In this document: in pieces, positions 24,808 through 33,707 of the stretch
Layout: each line of letters begins with the position of its first letter
How positions within the stretch are numbered: the first letter of the stretch is position 1
Assembly: GCA_943789105.1 (NCBI GenBank)
Contig: CALSSW010000005.1
Span: 352,001-416,000 of the forward strand
Reading direction: 5' to 3'
DNA from: an uncultured Ulvibacter sp.
GTDB taxonomy: Bacteria > Bacteroidota > Bacteroidia > Flavobacteriales > Flavobacteriaceae
Length of the DNA stretch: 64,000 bases
Made by a program: the position numbers and the translations under genes
The notes under the pieces: generated by a model
Database searches by the model: none
What the model saw: the letters and a program-made list of their open reading frames with translations, nothing else
What the model was told of the DNA's origin: nothing

Positions 24808-25818
24808 ATGAAAATGAAATATATATTTATACTCGTACTTATAAGCCTTTCCTTTAGCTTTTTATCATTTGAGGATACTGATATGGTTTCTGTCAAAGAC
24901 AGGCAATTACTAATTAACCAGACGCCCTATTTTATCAAGGGAATTTGTTACAACCCAGTTAAAAAGGGGCGTGTAGAAAGAGATTTAACCAACATCGATC
25001 TTGACCTTGCTTTAATGAATGAAGCAGGTATAAACACTATTCGTGTATATAGCCCTATTGATGATGTTTCTGTTTTGGATAAGATAGCTGCTGCAGGTAT
25101 AAAAGTAATTACAAGTTTTGGTTACAATCAAGACGGCTATTTTGATATCTTATCAGGGTCTTACTTAGACTATGTAAATAGCTATAAAGATCACCAAGCA
25201 ATTTTATTGTGGGAGCTTGGCAATGAATATAACTACCATCCAGAGTGGTTTGATGGTGATATAAAAAATTGGTACACTAGTTTGCAAAATGCAGCCGATG
25301 CGATTCATCAAAATGATCCCAATCATCCTGTTGCTAGCGCCCATGGTGAGCTCCCAAAAAGTGGTGTATTAGCGGCTACAACCAATATCGACTTATGGGG
25401 TTTCAATGTGTATCGTTGGGATAATCCAGAAGCTATATTTAATGAGTGGTCACAGATAAGTGATAAGCCAATGTACCTCTCTGAGGCTGGAAGCGATAGT
25501 TACATGACCATCGCTAACTATGGGTTTAGTAAAGGAGATAACCAAGAGGCGCAAGCCCAGGCACTAACCAATATTTTGAACGATGTTTTTGAGTACAAAG
25601 TGATTAATACTGGGGTTTTAGTATTTTCTTTTACAGATGAGTTGTGGAAGGCAGGAAACCCAGAAAGTCAAGATGTTGGTGGCTGGGCTCCAGAGAGTAG
25701 CGGGGTCCCTTATGACGGAACTGCTAACGAAGAATATTGGGGGATTTTAGATGTTAATCGTCACAAAAAAAAGGCTTTTAATGTGCTTAAACAATTTTAT
25801 AATACACTAGAAGATTAA
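24808..25818 (+). CDS. Clan GH-A glycoside hydrolase (GH2/GH5-like TIM barrel), secreted
   Basis: 336 residues from the ATG at 24808 (a TTG immediately precedes it). A Sec signal (MKMKYIFILVLISLSFSFLSF) leads to a (beta/alpha)8 barrel: KGICYNP, NEAGINTIRVYSP, ILLWELGNEYNYHP with probable acid/base Glu140, DLWGFNVYRW and MYLSEAGSD with probable nucleophile Glu226. The two Glu on strands 4 and 7 define clan GH-A. The exact family (GH2-like, GH5, GH17 or GH158) cannot be decided by eye. Between a beta-glucan phosphorylase and a GH30, it probably cleaves beta-1,3- or mixed beta-glucan in the periplasm or at the surface. Confidence 0.82.
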   Translation: MKMKYIFILVLISLSFSFLSFEDTDMVSVKDRQLLINQTPYFIKGICYNPVKKGRVERDLTNIDLDLALMNEAGINTIRVYSPIDDVSVLDKIAAAGIKVITSFGYNQDGYFDILSGSYLDYVNSYKDHQAILLWELGNEYNYHPEWFDGDIKNWYTSLQNAADAIHQNDPNHPVASAHGELPKSGVLAATTNIDLWGFNVYRWDNPEAIFNEWSQISDKPMYLSEAGSDSYMTIANYGFSKGDNQEAQAQALTNILNDVFEYKVINTGVLVFSFTDELWKAGNPESQDVGGWAPESSGVPYDGTANEEYWGILDVNRHKKKAFNVLKQFYNTLED

Positions 25819-25825
25819 TTTATTC

Positions 25826-27325
25826 ATGATGCGAAAAATAATACTGATTTCCCCTGTTTTTTTACTTATTACAGCCTTGTTTTTATCCTCGTGTAACTCA
25901 AAAAAAGAAGTGATGATAGAAGTTTATGAAACCTCTGCTGCAGGCCATAAGTTGACTCCATTAGAGATTTTTTCAAAGGGGGAGATTGTTTCTGAAATTA
26001 CAATAAATCCGCAAGAAAAGCGACAAGTGATTACAGGTTTTGGTGGGGCCTTTACCGAGTCTTCCGCTTTTGTTTTAAATCAATTAAGTCCTAAAAAAAA
26101 GGACCAAATAATCAATGCCTATTTTTCTGAGAAAGGAGCTGCTTATTCTTTGACGCGAACACACATGAATTCTTGTGACTTTTCTTTAAGTAACTATTCA
26201 TATACAGAGGTAGAAGACGACACCCAACTTGAGCACTTTTCTATAGCCCATGACAAAGATGATCTGATTCCTATGATAAAGGCAGCTCAAGCCGCTTCCA
26301 AGGATGGATTCAAACTTTTTGCATCGCCATGGACCGCTGCTCCGTGGATGAAAGATAATAATTCATGGGTTGGCGGGAAATTAAAGCCAGAGTATTACCA
26401 AACCTGGGCGTTATTTTTCTCTAAATATGCCGATGCCTACAAAGCTCAGGGCATCGATATTTGGGGTTTTACAGTAGAAAATGAACCTATGGGAAATGGA
26501 AATAACTGGGAAAGCATGGTTTTTTCACCTCAGGAGATGACCCATTTTGTTCAAAACTATCTTGGCCCTACCCTCGAGGCCAAAGGACAGCAAGATCTAG
26601 TTATTTTAGGTTTTGATCAAAATAGAGGCGATCTTAAACAGTGGGTTGATGTGATGTTTAAAGACCAGGTGAGTTCAAAATATTTTGATGGAACCGCCAT
26701 TCACTGGTATGAAAGCACCTATGACTATTTTCCTAAAGAGTTGGAGTATGCACACCAAAAAGCACCCAATAAATATTTAATACAATCAGAGGCATGTATA
26801 GACTCTGAGGTACCAGCCTGGAAGGACGATGCTTGGTACTGGTCTAAAGAAGCCACCGATTGGGGTTATGATTGGCGTGAGGATGAAAAAAAGTACTTGC
26901 ATCCTAAATATGCTCCTGTTAATCGCTATGCTAGAGATATTATTGGCTGTCTAAATAACTGGGTTGACGGTTGGGTTGATTGGAATATGGTTCTTGACAG
27001 ACAAGGAGGGCCTAACTGGGTTAAAAATTGGTGTGTAGCGCCAATTATAGTAGATCCAGAACAGGACGAGTTTTACCTCACCCCGCTATACTATGTGATG
27101 TCTCACTTTAGTAAATTTATTAGGCCAGGGGCACAAGTTATTCAAGCCCATAAAACAGATGATGATTTAATGGTCTCTGCATCCAAAAACCCAGATGGCT
27201 CTCTAGTGGTGGTGGTTTTTAATGAAGGACTTTCAGAAAAGTATTTTAATTTAAATTTATCTGGACAAACCCATGCTCTGAGTATAAGCCCTCAAGGCTT
27301 ACAAACTATAATTTTAAAAAACTAA
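25826..27325 (+). CDS. GH30 family lipoprotein (probable beta-1,6-glucanase or beta-glucosidase)
   Basis: 499 residues. Lipoprotein signal with LSSC lipobox, so membrane-anchored. The GH30 core is clear: QVITGFGGAFTESSAFVLNQL, FASPWTAAPWMKDNNSW, WGFTVENEPMG with acid/base Glu220, and YLIQSEACID with nucleophile Glu322; WVDWNMVLD and the C-terminal beta-domain (VSASKNPDGSLVVVVFNE) complete the family layout. GH30 subfamilies 1 and 3 act on beta-1,6-glucans and glucosides. In this operon it most likely removes beta-1,6 side chains of laminarin-like glucans (inference). It is 7 bp after the GH-A gene and 10 bp before the symporter. Confidence 0.9.
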   Translation: MMRKIILISPVFLLITALFLSSCNSKKEVMIEVYETSAAGHKLTPLEIFSKGEIVSEITINPQEKRQVITGFGGAFTESSAFVLNQLSPKKKDQIINAYFSEKGAAYSLTRTHMNSCDFSLSNYSYTEVEDDTQLEHFSIAHDKDDLIPMIKAAQAASKDGFKLFASPWTAAPWMKDNNSWVGGKLKPEYYQTWALFFSKYADAYKAQGIDIWGFTVENEPMGNGNNWESMVFSPQEMTHFVQNYLGPTLEAKGQQDLVILGFDQNRGDLKQWVDVMFKDQVSSKYFDGTAIHWYESTYDYFPKELEYAHQKAPNKYLIQSEACIDSEVPAWKDDAWYWSKEATDWGYDWREDEKKYLHPKYAPVNRYARDIIGCLNNWVDGWVDWNMVLDRQGGPNWVKNWCVAPIIVDPEQDEFYLTPLYYVMSHFSKFIRPGAQVIQAHKTDDDLMVSASKNPDGSLVVVVFNEGLSEKYFNLNLSGQTHALSISPQGLQTIILKN

Positions 27326-27335
27326 AAATATAATT

Positions 27336-28781
27336 ATGAATACACAAACTAATATAATGCGCACTAAAGTTCCCTTGGGGCAAAAGATTGCTTTTGGTTT
27401 TGGTATGTTGGCCAATCAAATGTTTCCAGCCATTCTTGGAATATTTATGGTTGTATTGGTGGAGGACCTTGGGTTTTCTGGATGGATGTGGTCTTTGGTG
27501 TTTCTTTTTCCAAGAATTTTTGATGCTTTTCTAGATCCTATCATGGGATTTATATCAGACAATACAAAATCTAGATGGGGAAGACGTCGTCAATACGTTA
27601 TTATTGGAGGCGTAATTATGGGTCTTGCCTATATTTTTATGTGGCAACTTTATAAGATTGATAGTGTAGAATATAATTTTTGGTATTTCTTTTTATGGTC
27701 TTTGGTGTTTTATGTAGGTCTTACCATTTTTAGTGTTCCTTATGTGGCTATGGGGTATGAAATGAGCGATGATTTTCACGAAAGAACAAATATCATGGCT
27801 ATCTCCCAATGGGTTGGTCAATGGGCATGGGTAATTGCTCCTTTGTTTTGGATTATTATGTATGACCAAAACTGGTTTGAATCTGCAGATGTAGCCGTTC
27901 GTGAATTAGCCATTTGGGTTGCCATACCATGTTCCCTTTGTGCTATTGTACCTGCTATATTTATAAAGAGCAAATCTACTTTAGAGGAAGATTATGAGCC
28001 TTTAAATACTGCCAACATAGGAAACAGTCTAAAAAAGATTTTTGAAAGTTTTTCTGAGGCATTTAAAATAAAAGAGTTTAGAAAATTATGCGGAGCAACA
28101 TTTTTAATATTCAATGCTTTTAACACCGTTGCAGCACTTACATTCTTTGTAATTGTTTACAAACTATTTAACGGAGACGCAGGTGCAAGTGGTATTTGGG
28201 TATCTATGTTTGGGTGTCTGGGCGCTTTAGGCACTACATTTATTGTGATACCTACGGTTGCTTGGTTGTCAAAAAAAATGGGTAAGAAAAAAGCTTTTAT
28301 GGTATCTCAGTCAATCTCACTAGTAGGATACATACTGTTATACTTTCTATTTATTCCAGGAAAACCATGGATGTATATCATAGCCTTGCCGTTTTTCTCT
28401 TTTGGAATTGGAAGTTTATTTACCATTATGATGTCTATGACAGCAGATGTCATAGATATTGATGAAATTAATACAGGAAAACGAAGAGAAGGTATTTTTG
28501 GAGCCATCTACTGGTGGATGGTAAAGGTTGGTTTTGGTATTGCAGGCGCCCTTAGTGGAGTGATTATAACCGTAGTAGGTTTTAATCCTGATCTTGCTGC
28601 CATAGATCAGCAGTCTGCAGTAGAAGGCTTGCATGCGGTCTTCTGCTTTTTCCCAATGGCAGGAACCATCCTGGCCATGATTGTAATGCGTAACTACAGC
28701 ATTACTGAGGAAAAATCTAAAGACATTTCGGCCACTTTAGCCAAAAGAAAAAGTGAAACAAAAAAAGAAACAACTACTTAA
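27336..28781 (+). CDS. GPH family sugar:cation symporter (MFS)
   Basis: 481 residues with about 12 hydrophobic segments. The melibiose-carrier-type signatures are visible: GFGMLANQ near the N-terminus, DAFLDPIMGFISDNTKSRWGRRR at the loop between helices 2 and 3 (kept here as the DP..G..SD..SRWGRRR pattern), and GKRREGIFGAIYWWMVKVG near helix 10. It imports glycosides with Na+ or H+ across the inner membrane. As the last gene of the operon it would feed oligosaccharides or glucose to the cytoplasmic phosphorylase. No SusC/SusD pair accompanies it in this window. Confidence 0.9.
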   Translation: MNTQTNIMRTKVPLGQKIAFGFGMLANQMFPAILGIFMVVLVEDLGFSGWMWSLVFLFPRIFDAFLDPIMGFISDNTKSRWGRRRQYVIIGGVIMGLAYIFMWQLYKIDSVEYNFWYFFLWSLVFYVGLTIFSVPYVAMGYEMSDDFHERTNIMAISQWVGQWAWVIAPLFWIIMYDQNWFESADVAVRELAIWVAIPCSLCAIVPAIFIKSKSTLEEDYEPLNTANIGNSLKKIFESFSEAFKIKEFRKLCGATFLIFNAFNTVAALTFFVIVYKLFNGDAGASGIWVSMFGCLGALGTTFIVIPTVAWLSKKMGKKKAFMVSQSISLVGYILLYFLFIPGKPWMYIIALPFFSFGIGSLFTIMMSMTADVIDIDEINTGKRREGIFGAIYWWMVKVGFGIAGALSGVIITVVGFNPDLAAIDQQSAVEGLHAVFCFFPMAGTILAMIVMRNYSITEEKSKDISATLAKRKSETKKETTT

Positions 28782-28870
28782 AAGAGTAATTAATGTCATT
28801 TAGAAAAAAAATCAATCTTTAATAGGTTTAAATTATTCAGAATATAACTCTTAGGCTATGAAAATATAGT

Positions 28871-29929
28871 TTAACTCTTTTGCTCTTTGTTAAAATATAC
28901 GAGGTAGTAATACATTTGCTTTTCTTCATCCCAACCTTTCTCTACAAACTTATCTGCACTTTCTGGATTAATAAAATCTAGTTTAATTTGTACGTTTGTA
29001 TCTAGATTTATTACGTTTTTTATTTTCTTTCTTGCCGCTGTCACTGCAGTATTTGCTATAGGAAAGGTGGTTAAATCTTCAATTTTATATTTTGGAGCGG
29101 TCTCGCTTTTGTAGTGGTTAAACTCTGGTATTAAATCTGGATTACTAATTACATCGTTCATGAAATTACCTTCATTGAAGGTATCGTTTATGGCAAAATG
29201 ATTCACCGCACGGTTCATAAACAATACCTCTTCTTTTTTGTCTTCAGCAGGAAGCACTACATCTTTTGCAAAATCTTGACAAAATTTTAAATATTTTTTA
29301 GTGTAGAAATTATCATCCTCAAAGGCTTCAACTCCTAAAAAAGCCTCAAGCCAATAGCGTGTATCATATCTATTGCTATCTACAGATAATACTTTATACC
29401 CTTCTTCTTTTTTTACATTAAATATAATACAGCCCTTATCTAATTTGCTTAAACTAACTCCTTGCTGCAAATGGGCATTTATTTGGTTTTCTTGCTCAGA
29501 AAATTGAAGGAAGTCCTGTTTTAGCTCAGATTTAAAAATACCTACCGCATTTACTTTTTCGTTATCTATTTGCAGGTTTTCTAAATAGGCCACATACACC
29601 TCACCGCTTTTAATGAGCTGGTGGGTAGATTGGTCATACAAGTGCTGTGTTATCTTCTTACTTTGTTGGTGTACACTCTCCGGATTGTCAAATATTTGAG
29701 TAGCACAGGTAAATAGTTCGTGAAATTCTAGATCTGCTTCATTCACAAACTGAAAGTAGTTCTCTTCTTTATCTCTGAAGGGTTTTAAAAAGTATTCTTT
29801 GAGTAGTGGGGTGATTTCATCATCCATCTTATACACATCATCAGAGAGAAGTATAGGTTCATTTTTACTTTTGTTTCCAACGCGATGTATGGACAAAGAG
29901 GCAATATGGGTGTTAAATAAGTTGATCAT
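28871..29929 (-). CDS. 37-kDa nucleoid-associated protein (NdpA/YejK family)
   Basis: 352 residues without a signal peptide. It matches the NA37/YejK family: an N-terminal INLFNTHIASLSIHRVGNK, acidic helical middle, SGEVYVAYLENLQID with VNAVGIFKS, LDKGCIIFN and YDTRYWLEAFLG. YejK is a nucleoid-associated DNA-binding protein in E. coli. No mobile-element or defence genes sit next to it here. It converges on the beta-glucan operon across an 89-bp gap. Confidence 0.88.
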   Translation of the reverse strand: MINLFNTHIASLSIHRVGNKSKNEPILLSDDVYKMDDEITPLLKEYFLKPFRDKEENYFQFVNEADLEFHELFTCATQIFDNPESVHQQSKKITQHLYDQSTHQLIKSGEVYVAYLENLQIDNEKVNAVGIFKSELKQDFLQFSEQENQINAHLQQGVSLSKLDKGCIIFNVKKEEGYKVLSVDSNRYDTRYWLEAFLGVEAFEDDNFYTKKYLKFCQDFAKDVVLPAEDKKEEVLFMNRAVNHFAINDTFNEGNFMNDVISNPDLIPEFNHYKSETAPKYKIEDLTTFPIANTAVTAARKKIKNVINLDTNVQIKLDFINPESADKFVEKGWDEEKQMYYYLVYFNKEQKS

Positions 29930-30042
29930 ATAATAAAGTTGAGGCGTTTAGCCTTTTTAAAAGGTAAAAAAGTTTAGCTGTAACAAGACAAATACAATAG
30001 CTCTTGCTCCAAATATATTTGGATATTTTTCTTAGTTAATTT

Positions 30043-30579
30043 TTAGTTCCAAGTCTCATCAAAATCTAGATGCTCAAAGTCATCACCACTGTTGTATGGG
30101 TCATCATCAAAATTCTCGTCACCATACATATCATCTAAATCACCATCTATAGATTCACTAACAAACTCAGGGTCTATAGGCTCATCTGGAACATCTCCTT
30201 GGGCAAACATAAGATTAGGGTAGGTAACTCCTGCTTCTGGCTCTGCGATATCTGCAAGTTCTATGATAAAGGTCCACATGGATAGAAAATCATAAATATA
30301 TACAAGGTTTCTATGCTCCTTAGAAACCACATGATTGAGAATTGTTTCTGCCATGGTACGAGTTGGCTCGCTGCCATCACTCATGTCAAAGAGCGCTATC
30401 TCATCTTTTTGTTCCCACTGGTCGTTACTTTCATAAAAAGAGGCCACTTCTTGTCCTTCAAAGCCAAAAGCTTGTGTGATGCTGTTATGGAAATCTTCAA
30501 ACGTTGCATTTTCTTGAATCTCAATGTCGCGATACACCTCGTCTTGCGAATTTAAAATGACTCTAAAACGATAAATCAT
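30043..30579 (-). CDS. PRiA4_ORF3 domain protein with acidic tail
   Basis: 178 residues. The plasmid pRiA4b ORF-3-like domain is visible at the N-terminus (IYRFRVILNSQDEVYRDIEI, TFEDFHNSITQAFGF, YIYDFLSMWTFIIEL). The last ~40 residues are extremely acidic (DLDDMYGDENFDDDP, NSGDDFEHLDFDE). The domain name comes from an IS/plasmid context, but no transposase is nearby and this is a common chromosomal gene in Bacteroidota. Function unknown. Confidence 0.85.
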   Translation of the reverse strand: MIYRFRVILNSQDEVYRDIEIQENATFEDFHNSITQAFGFEGQEVASFYESNDQWEQKDEIALFDMSDGSEPTRTMAETILNHVVSKEHRNLVYIYDFLSMWTFIIELADIAEPEAGVTYPNLMFAQGDVPDEPIDPEFVSESIDGDLDDMYGDENFDDDPYNSGDDFEHLDFDETWN

Positions 30580-30618
30580 ATACTTTTATATTAATTTTTA
30601 AAGATATTTTTTTACTAC

Positions 30619-31632
30619 TTATTTACTATATCTATGTAGGGTAAAGGTCATGGTTGCCAGTAAAAAAAACGCTGTAACTTGATGTAATACTCCCAGCCAA
30701 ACAGGTACAAACAATACTAGGGTAAGCACCCCTAACACAAATTGAACCCCAACTAGAATTAAAAGTAAGTTGATACCCTTTTGTTGTAGCGTGGTGGTTT
30801 TATTTTTTCTAGCCTTTAACCAAATAAAACCAATCATACCAACAACAATATAGGCCAGGTATCGGTGTATAAATTGCACACCGCTTTTGCCTTCTATAAA
30901 GTTTCTCCCAAGTGTTTCTTGTTCTGTGGTTACACTCTGGTGTATAAGCTCTCCGTCATTCATCAGCGGCCAGTGGTTATGAATCCAACCAGCATCTAGA
31001 CCGGCAACAAATGCGCCCCAAATGATTTGAATTATAAGTATAACAAGCCCCATTCTAATTAGATTTCTAAACCGGGTGTTTATTTGTTTTTTTGAAGGAA
31101 AAATTAAATCTAAGGCCACCCAAAAAGTATATGCAAATGTCAAAAATGCGGTTGTTAAGTGCATAGCGAGTCTGTAATGGCTTACATCTGGCCTATCAAC
31201 AAGACCACTCTTTACCATATACCAACCCAAAAACCCTTGAAAGCCACCCATAGCTAGCAAAATGACACATTTTTTAATAGTGGGTTTTGTAAGCTGTTTT
31301 CTAAGTAAGAAATATACAAATGGAATCACAAAAACCAATCCTATAAAACGGCCAATTACACGGTGTATCCATTCCCAGAAATAAATGTCTTTAAACTCAT
31401 CAAGAGTCATGTTATAGTTGAGTTTTTGATATTCTGGGTATTGTTTGTATAAATCGAAGGCCTCATTCCATTGCAACGCGTTTGTTGGAGGAATGGTACC
31501 AGAAATTAGTTTATAATTTGAAATAGATAAGCCAGAATGTGTAAGGCGGGTAATACCTCCTACAATTACCATAATAAAAATAAGTACACAACCCGTTAAG
31601 AGCCAGTAAATCACTTTTTTATTGTCTTTCAT
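30619..31632 (-). CDS. ctaA: Heme A synthase, COX15/CtaA family
   Basis: 337 residues with eight predicted membrane helices. It oxidises the C8 methyl of heme O to the formyl group of heme A for aa3-type cytochrome oxidase. Conserved: GGITRLTHSGLSI in helix 1 region, the heme ligand His residues in WEWIHRVIGR, SHYRLAMHLTTAF, IHRYLAYIVVG and LHQVTAFFLL. It overlaps the preceding nucleotidyltransferase gene by 4 bp (ATGA), suggesting coupled translation. Confidence 0.95.
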   Translation of the reverse strand: MKDNKKVIYWLLTGCVLIFIMVIVGGITRLTHSGLSISNYKLISGTIPPTNALQWNEAFDLYKQYPEYQKLNYNMTLDEFKDIYFWEWIHRVIGRFIGLVFVIPFVYFLLRKQLTKPTIKKCVILLAMGGFQGFLGWYMVKSGLVDRPDVSHYRLAMHLTTAFLTFAYTFWVALDLIFPSKKQINTRFRNLIRMGLVILIIQIIWGAFVAGLDAGWIHNHWPLMNDGELIHQSVTTEQETLGRNFIEGKSGVQFIHRYLAYIVVGMIGFIWLKARKNKTTTLQQKGINLLLILVGVQFVLGVLTLVLFVPVWLGVLHQVTAFFLLATMTFTLHRYSK

Positions 31633-33053
31633 AATGCTGTTTTTAATCCTAGTTTTGCTCCTTTCTCAAGCATAAAAGCTTTTGCTGGCTCATATTCATT
31701 GGGTATTTCACCCTCCAATATAGCCTCTTTTATAGCCTCTTTGATCTGTCCAATCTCTGGGCAGGGAGATAGTCCAAAAGTCTTCATAATTTCTTGCCCA
31801 CTCACTGGAGGCTGGAAATTACGAATGCTATCCCGCTTCTCTACCTCTATAATTTTAGCACGTACAATCTTGAAATTATCATGATATGTTTTAAACTTAG
31901 TAAGATTTTTAGTGGTAATATCTGCCTCACAAAGTGTCATTAAATCTTCTACACTTTCTCCCGCATCAAATATCAAACGCCGCACGGCGCTATCTGTTAC
32001 ATCGCTAGCAAGAACTATTGGGCGAGAGCTCATTAATACCATTTTTTGAACAAACTTCATCTTGTCATTAAGTGGCATTTTTAGTCTTTTAAAAAGTGTA
32101 AATACCATCTTGGCTCCAACAAATTCATGAGCATGAAACGTCCAACCAATTTTTTTGTCAAATCGTTTTGTAGGAGCTTTACCAATATCATGTAATAATG
32201 CTGCCCAACGAAGCCAAAGATTATCTGTGGTTTTTGCAATGTTGTCAACCACCTCCAAAGTGTGCCAAAAGTTGTCTTTATGGCGTTGTCCATCTTTTTG
32301 GTCGATACCTTGCAGCGCCACAAGCTCTGGAAGTATCAAAGCAAGTAATGTTGTTTTATGCAGTAATGAAAATCCTTTAGAGGGCTTTTGCGAGGCTAGT
32401 ATTTTATGTAATTCATCCACAATGCGCTCTTTAGAGATGATATTAATTCTCTGTGCATTTCTAGTGATGGCCTCCAATGAATCTTTCTCAATAATAAAAT
32501 CCAGTTGTGTAGCAAATCTTAGCGCTCGCATCATTCTTAGTGGGTCATCGCTGTAGGTAATCTCTGGATCTAAAGGGGTTCGTATTATTTTGGCCTCCAT
32601 GTCTGCAATACCATTAAAGGGGTCTAAAAGCATTCCAAAATTAGCTTCCCCTAAACTTAGCGCTAATGCATTTATAGTAAAGTCTCTACGGTTTTGATCA
32701 TCTTGAAGGGTGCCGTTTTCTATCACTGGATTTCTACTGTCTTGTTGGTAGGATTCTTTGCGTGCTCCTACAAACTCTAATTCTATTGAGCCAGTTTTTA
32801 ACATGGCGGTTCCATAATTTTTAAATACAGAGACACCTGGTTTTCCTGGCAATAGCTTTGATACTTCTTTTGCAAGGGCAATTCCTGAGCCTACACACAC
32901 AATATCTATATCTTTTGGGTTCCCTCTCTCTAGGATGTAATCACGAACAAAACCACCAATAACATAGGCGTCTAACCCAAGGTTTGATGCGGCCTGTGAG
33001 ATGGTTTTAAATATAGGATTTTGTAATGCCTTTGAATGTGATGTTATCCCCAC
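31629..33053 (-). CDS. CCA tRNA nucleotidyltransferase / poly(A) polymerase family with HD domain
   Basis: 474 residues. The nucleotidyltransferase head has VIGGFVRDYIL and KDIDIVCVGSG (two catalytic Asp), then RRDFTINALAL and the RNA-binding block; a C-terminal HD phosphohydrolase domain has LRWAALLHDIGK and the GQRHKDNFWHTLEV stretch. It adds or repairs the 3' CCA of tRNAs, or is a related polyadenylating enzyme. The only in-frame start is GTG at 33053. An ATG lies at 33061-33063 but is out of frame by one base: dropping one G of a GGGG run would join it, so the true N-terminus may be an ATG 3 codons longer and the sequence may carry a single-base insertion. Confidence 0.92.
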   Translation of the reverse strand: MGITSHSKALQNPIFKTISQAASNLGLDAYVIGGFVRDYILERGNPKDIDIVCVGSGIALAKEVSKLLPGKPGVSVFKNYGTAMLKTGSIELEFVGARKESYQQDSRNPVIENGTLQDDQNRRDFTINALALSLGEANFGMLLDPFNGIADMEAKIIRTPLDPEITYSDDPLRMMRALRFATQLDFIIEKDSLEAITRNAQRINIISKERIVDELHKILASQKPSKGFSLLHKTTLLALILPELVALQGIDQKDGQRHKDNFWHTLEVVDNIAKTTDNLWLRWAALLHDIGKAPTKRFDKKIGWTFHAHEFVGAKMVFTLFKRLKMPLNDKMKFVQKMVLMSSRPIVLASDVTDSAVRRLIFDAGESVEDLMTLCEADITTKNLTKFKTYHDNFKIVRAKIIEVEKRDSIRNFQPPVSGQEIMKTFGLSPCPEIGQIKEAIKEAILEGEIPNEYEPAKAFMLEKGAKLGLKTAL

Positions 33054-33078
33054 GTAATTGCATATTTATTAGCTTTTA

Positions 33079-33086
33079 CAAAGTTA
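33079..33086 (-). promoter_or_regulatory. Candidate -7 box of the nucleotidyltransferase-ctaA operon
   Basis: The minus strand reads TAACTTTG, a full TAnnTTTG match, 25 nt upstream of the GTG start and 15 nt upstream of the out-of-frame ATG. Confidence 0.4.
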
Positions 33087-33132
33087 CGCTATAGGGCTTA
33101 AAAACCGAAGTGAATTTAGACTATTTACAAAA

Positions 33133-33703
33133 TTATTCTCGTATAATTTTTACCTGTCCATCCATGGTTAATTTAATAATTGCAGATGGGTTGTGTGACT
33201 TTTTATTTCTATTCAAAATCAACAACATAGTCTACACCTTCTAAAATTTCAGGAGAAATTTGCTTGAATGTCATGGGCGTTTTTTGACCACTAACATTGG
33301 CAGAGGTTGAGATAATTGGCCTTCTAAATTTTCGTACTAGTGTTTTCGCAAAAGTGTCATTTACAACCCGAATGGCCAGTGAATTGTCTGGGGCAATGAT
33401 GTTTTGGGATACTCTGATAGGGTCATCATAGATGATGGTGGTTGGTTTGTCAGCGTATTTTAAAATGTCATAGGCAACCTCTGGAATTTCTTCTACGAAT
33501 TGATTTAACATTTTAAAATCGTGCACTAAGCAAATCATTGATTTACTGTCCTCACGCTGCTTTAGTTTATATATTTTGTCTATTGCCTCTGGATTTGAAG
33601 AATCACAGCCAATTCCCCAAACAGTATCTGTAGGGTATAGAATTAAGCCACCTCGTTTTAGGACAGCAAGTGTTTTTTCAATTTCAGATTTTAGGTTTTC
33701 CAT
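33133..33703 (-). pseudogene. L-threonylcarbamoyladenylate synthase (Sua5/YrdC), C-terminal frameshift
   Basis: It makes threonylcarbamoyl-AMP for t6A37 tRNA modification, an essential step. The ATG at 33703 starts MENLKSEIEKTLAVLKRGG, then the YrdC motifs YPTDTVWGIGCDSSN, KQREDSKSMICLV, SLAIRVVNDTFA and ISTSANVSG. The uninterrupted frame stops after GVDYVVDFE at 33209. Reading on with one T removed from the TTTT run (33215-33218) gives DLNRNKKSHNPSAIIKL and DGQVKIIRE, ending at 33133, which is the normal C-terminus. So a single extra base truncates an otherwise intact gene of about 189 residues. In an essential gene this points to a sequence error or a tolerated end truncation. Confidence 0.85.
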
Positions 33704-33707
33704 AGGT

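Noticed and set aside
30043-30579. Mobile element suggested by the plasmid/IS name of the PRiA4_ORF3 family
   Set aside because: No transposase, terminal repeats or target duplications are seen; the flanks are ordinary housekeeping genes.
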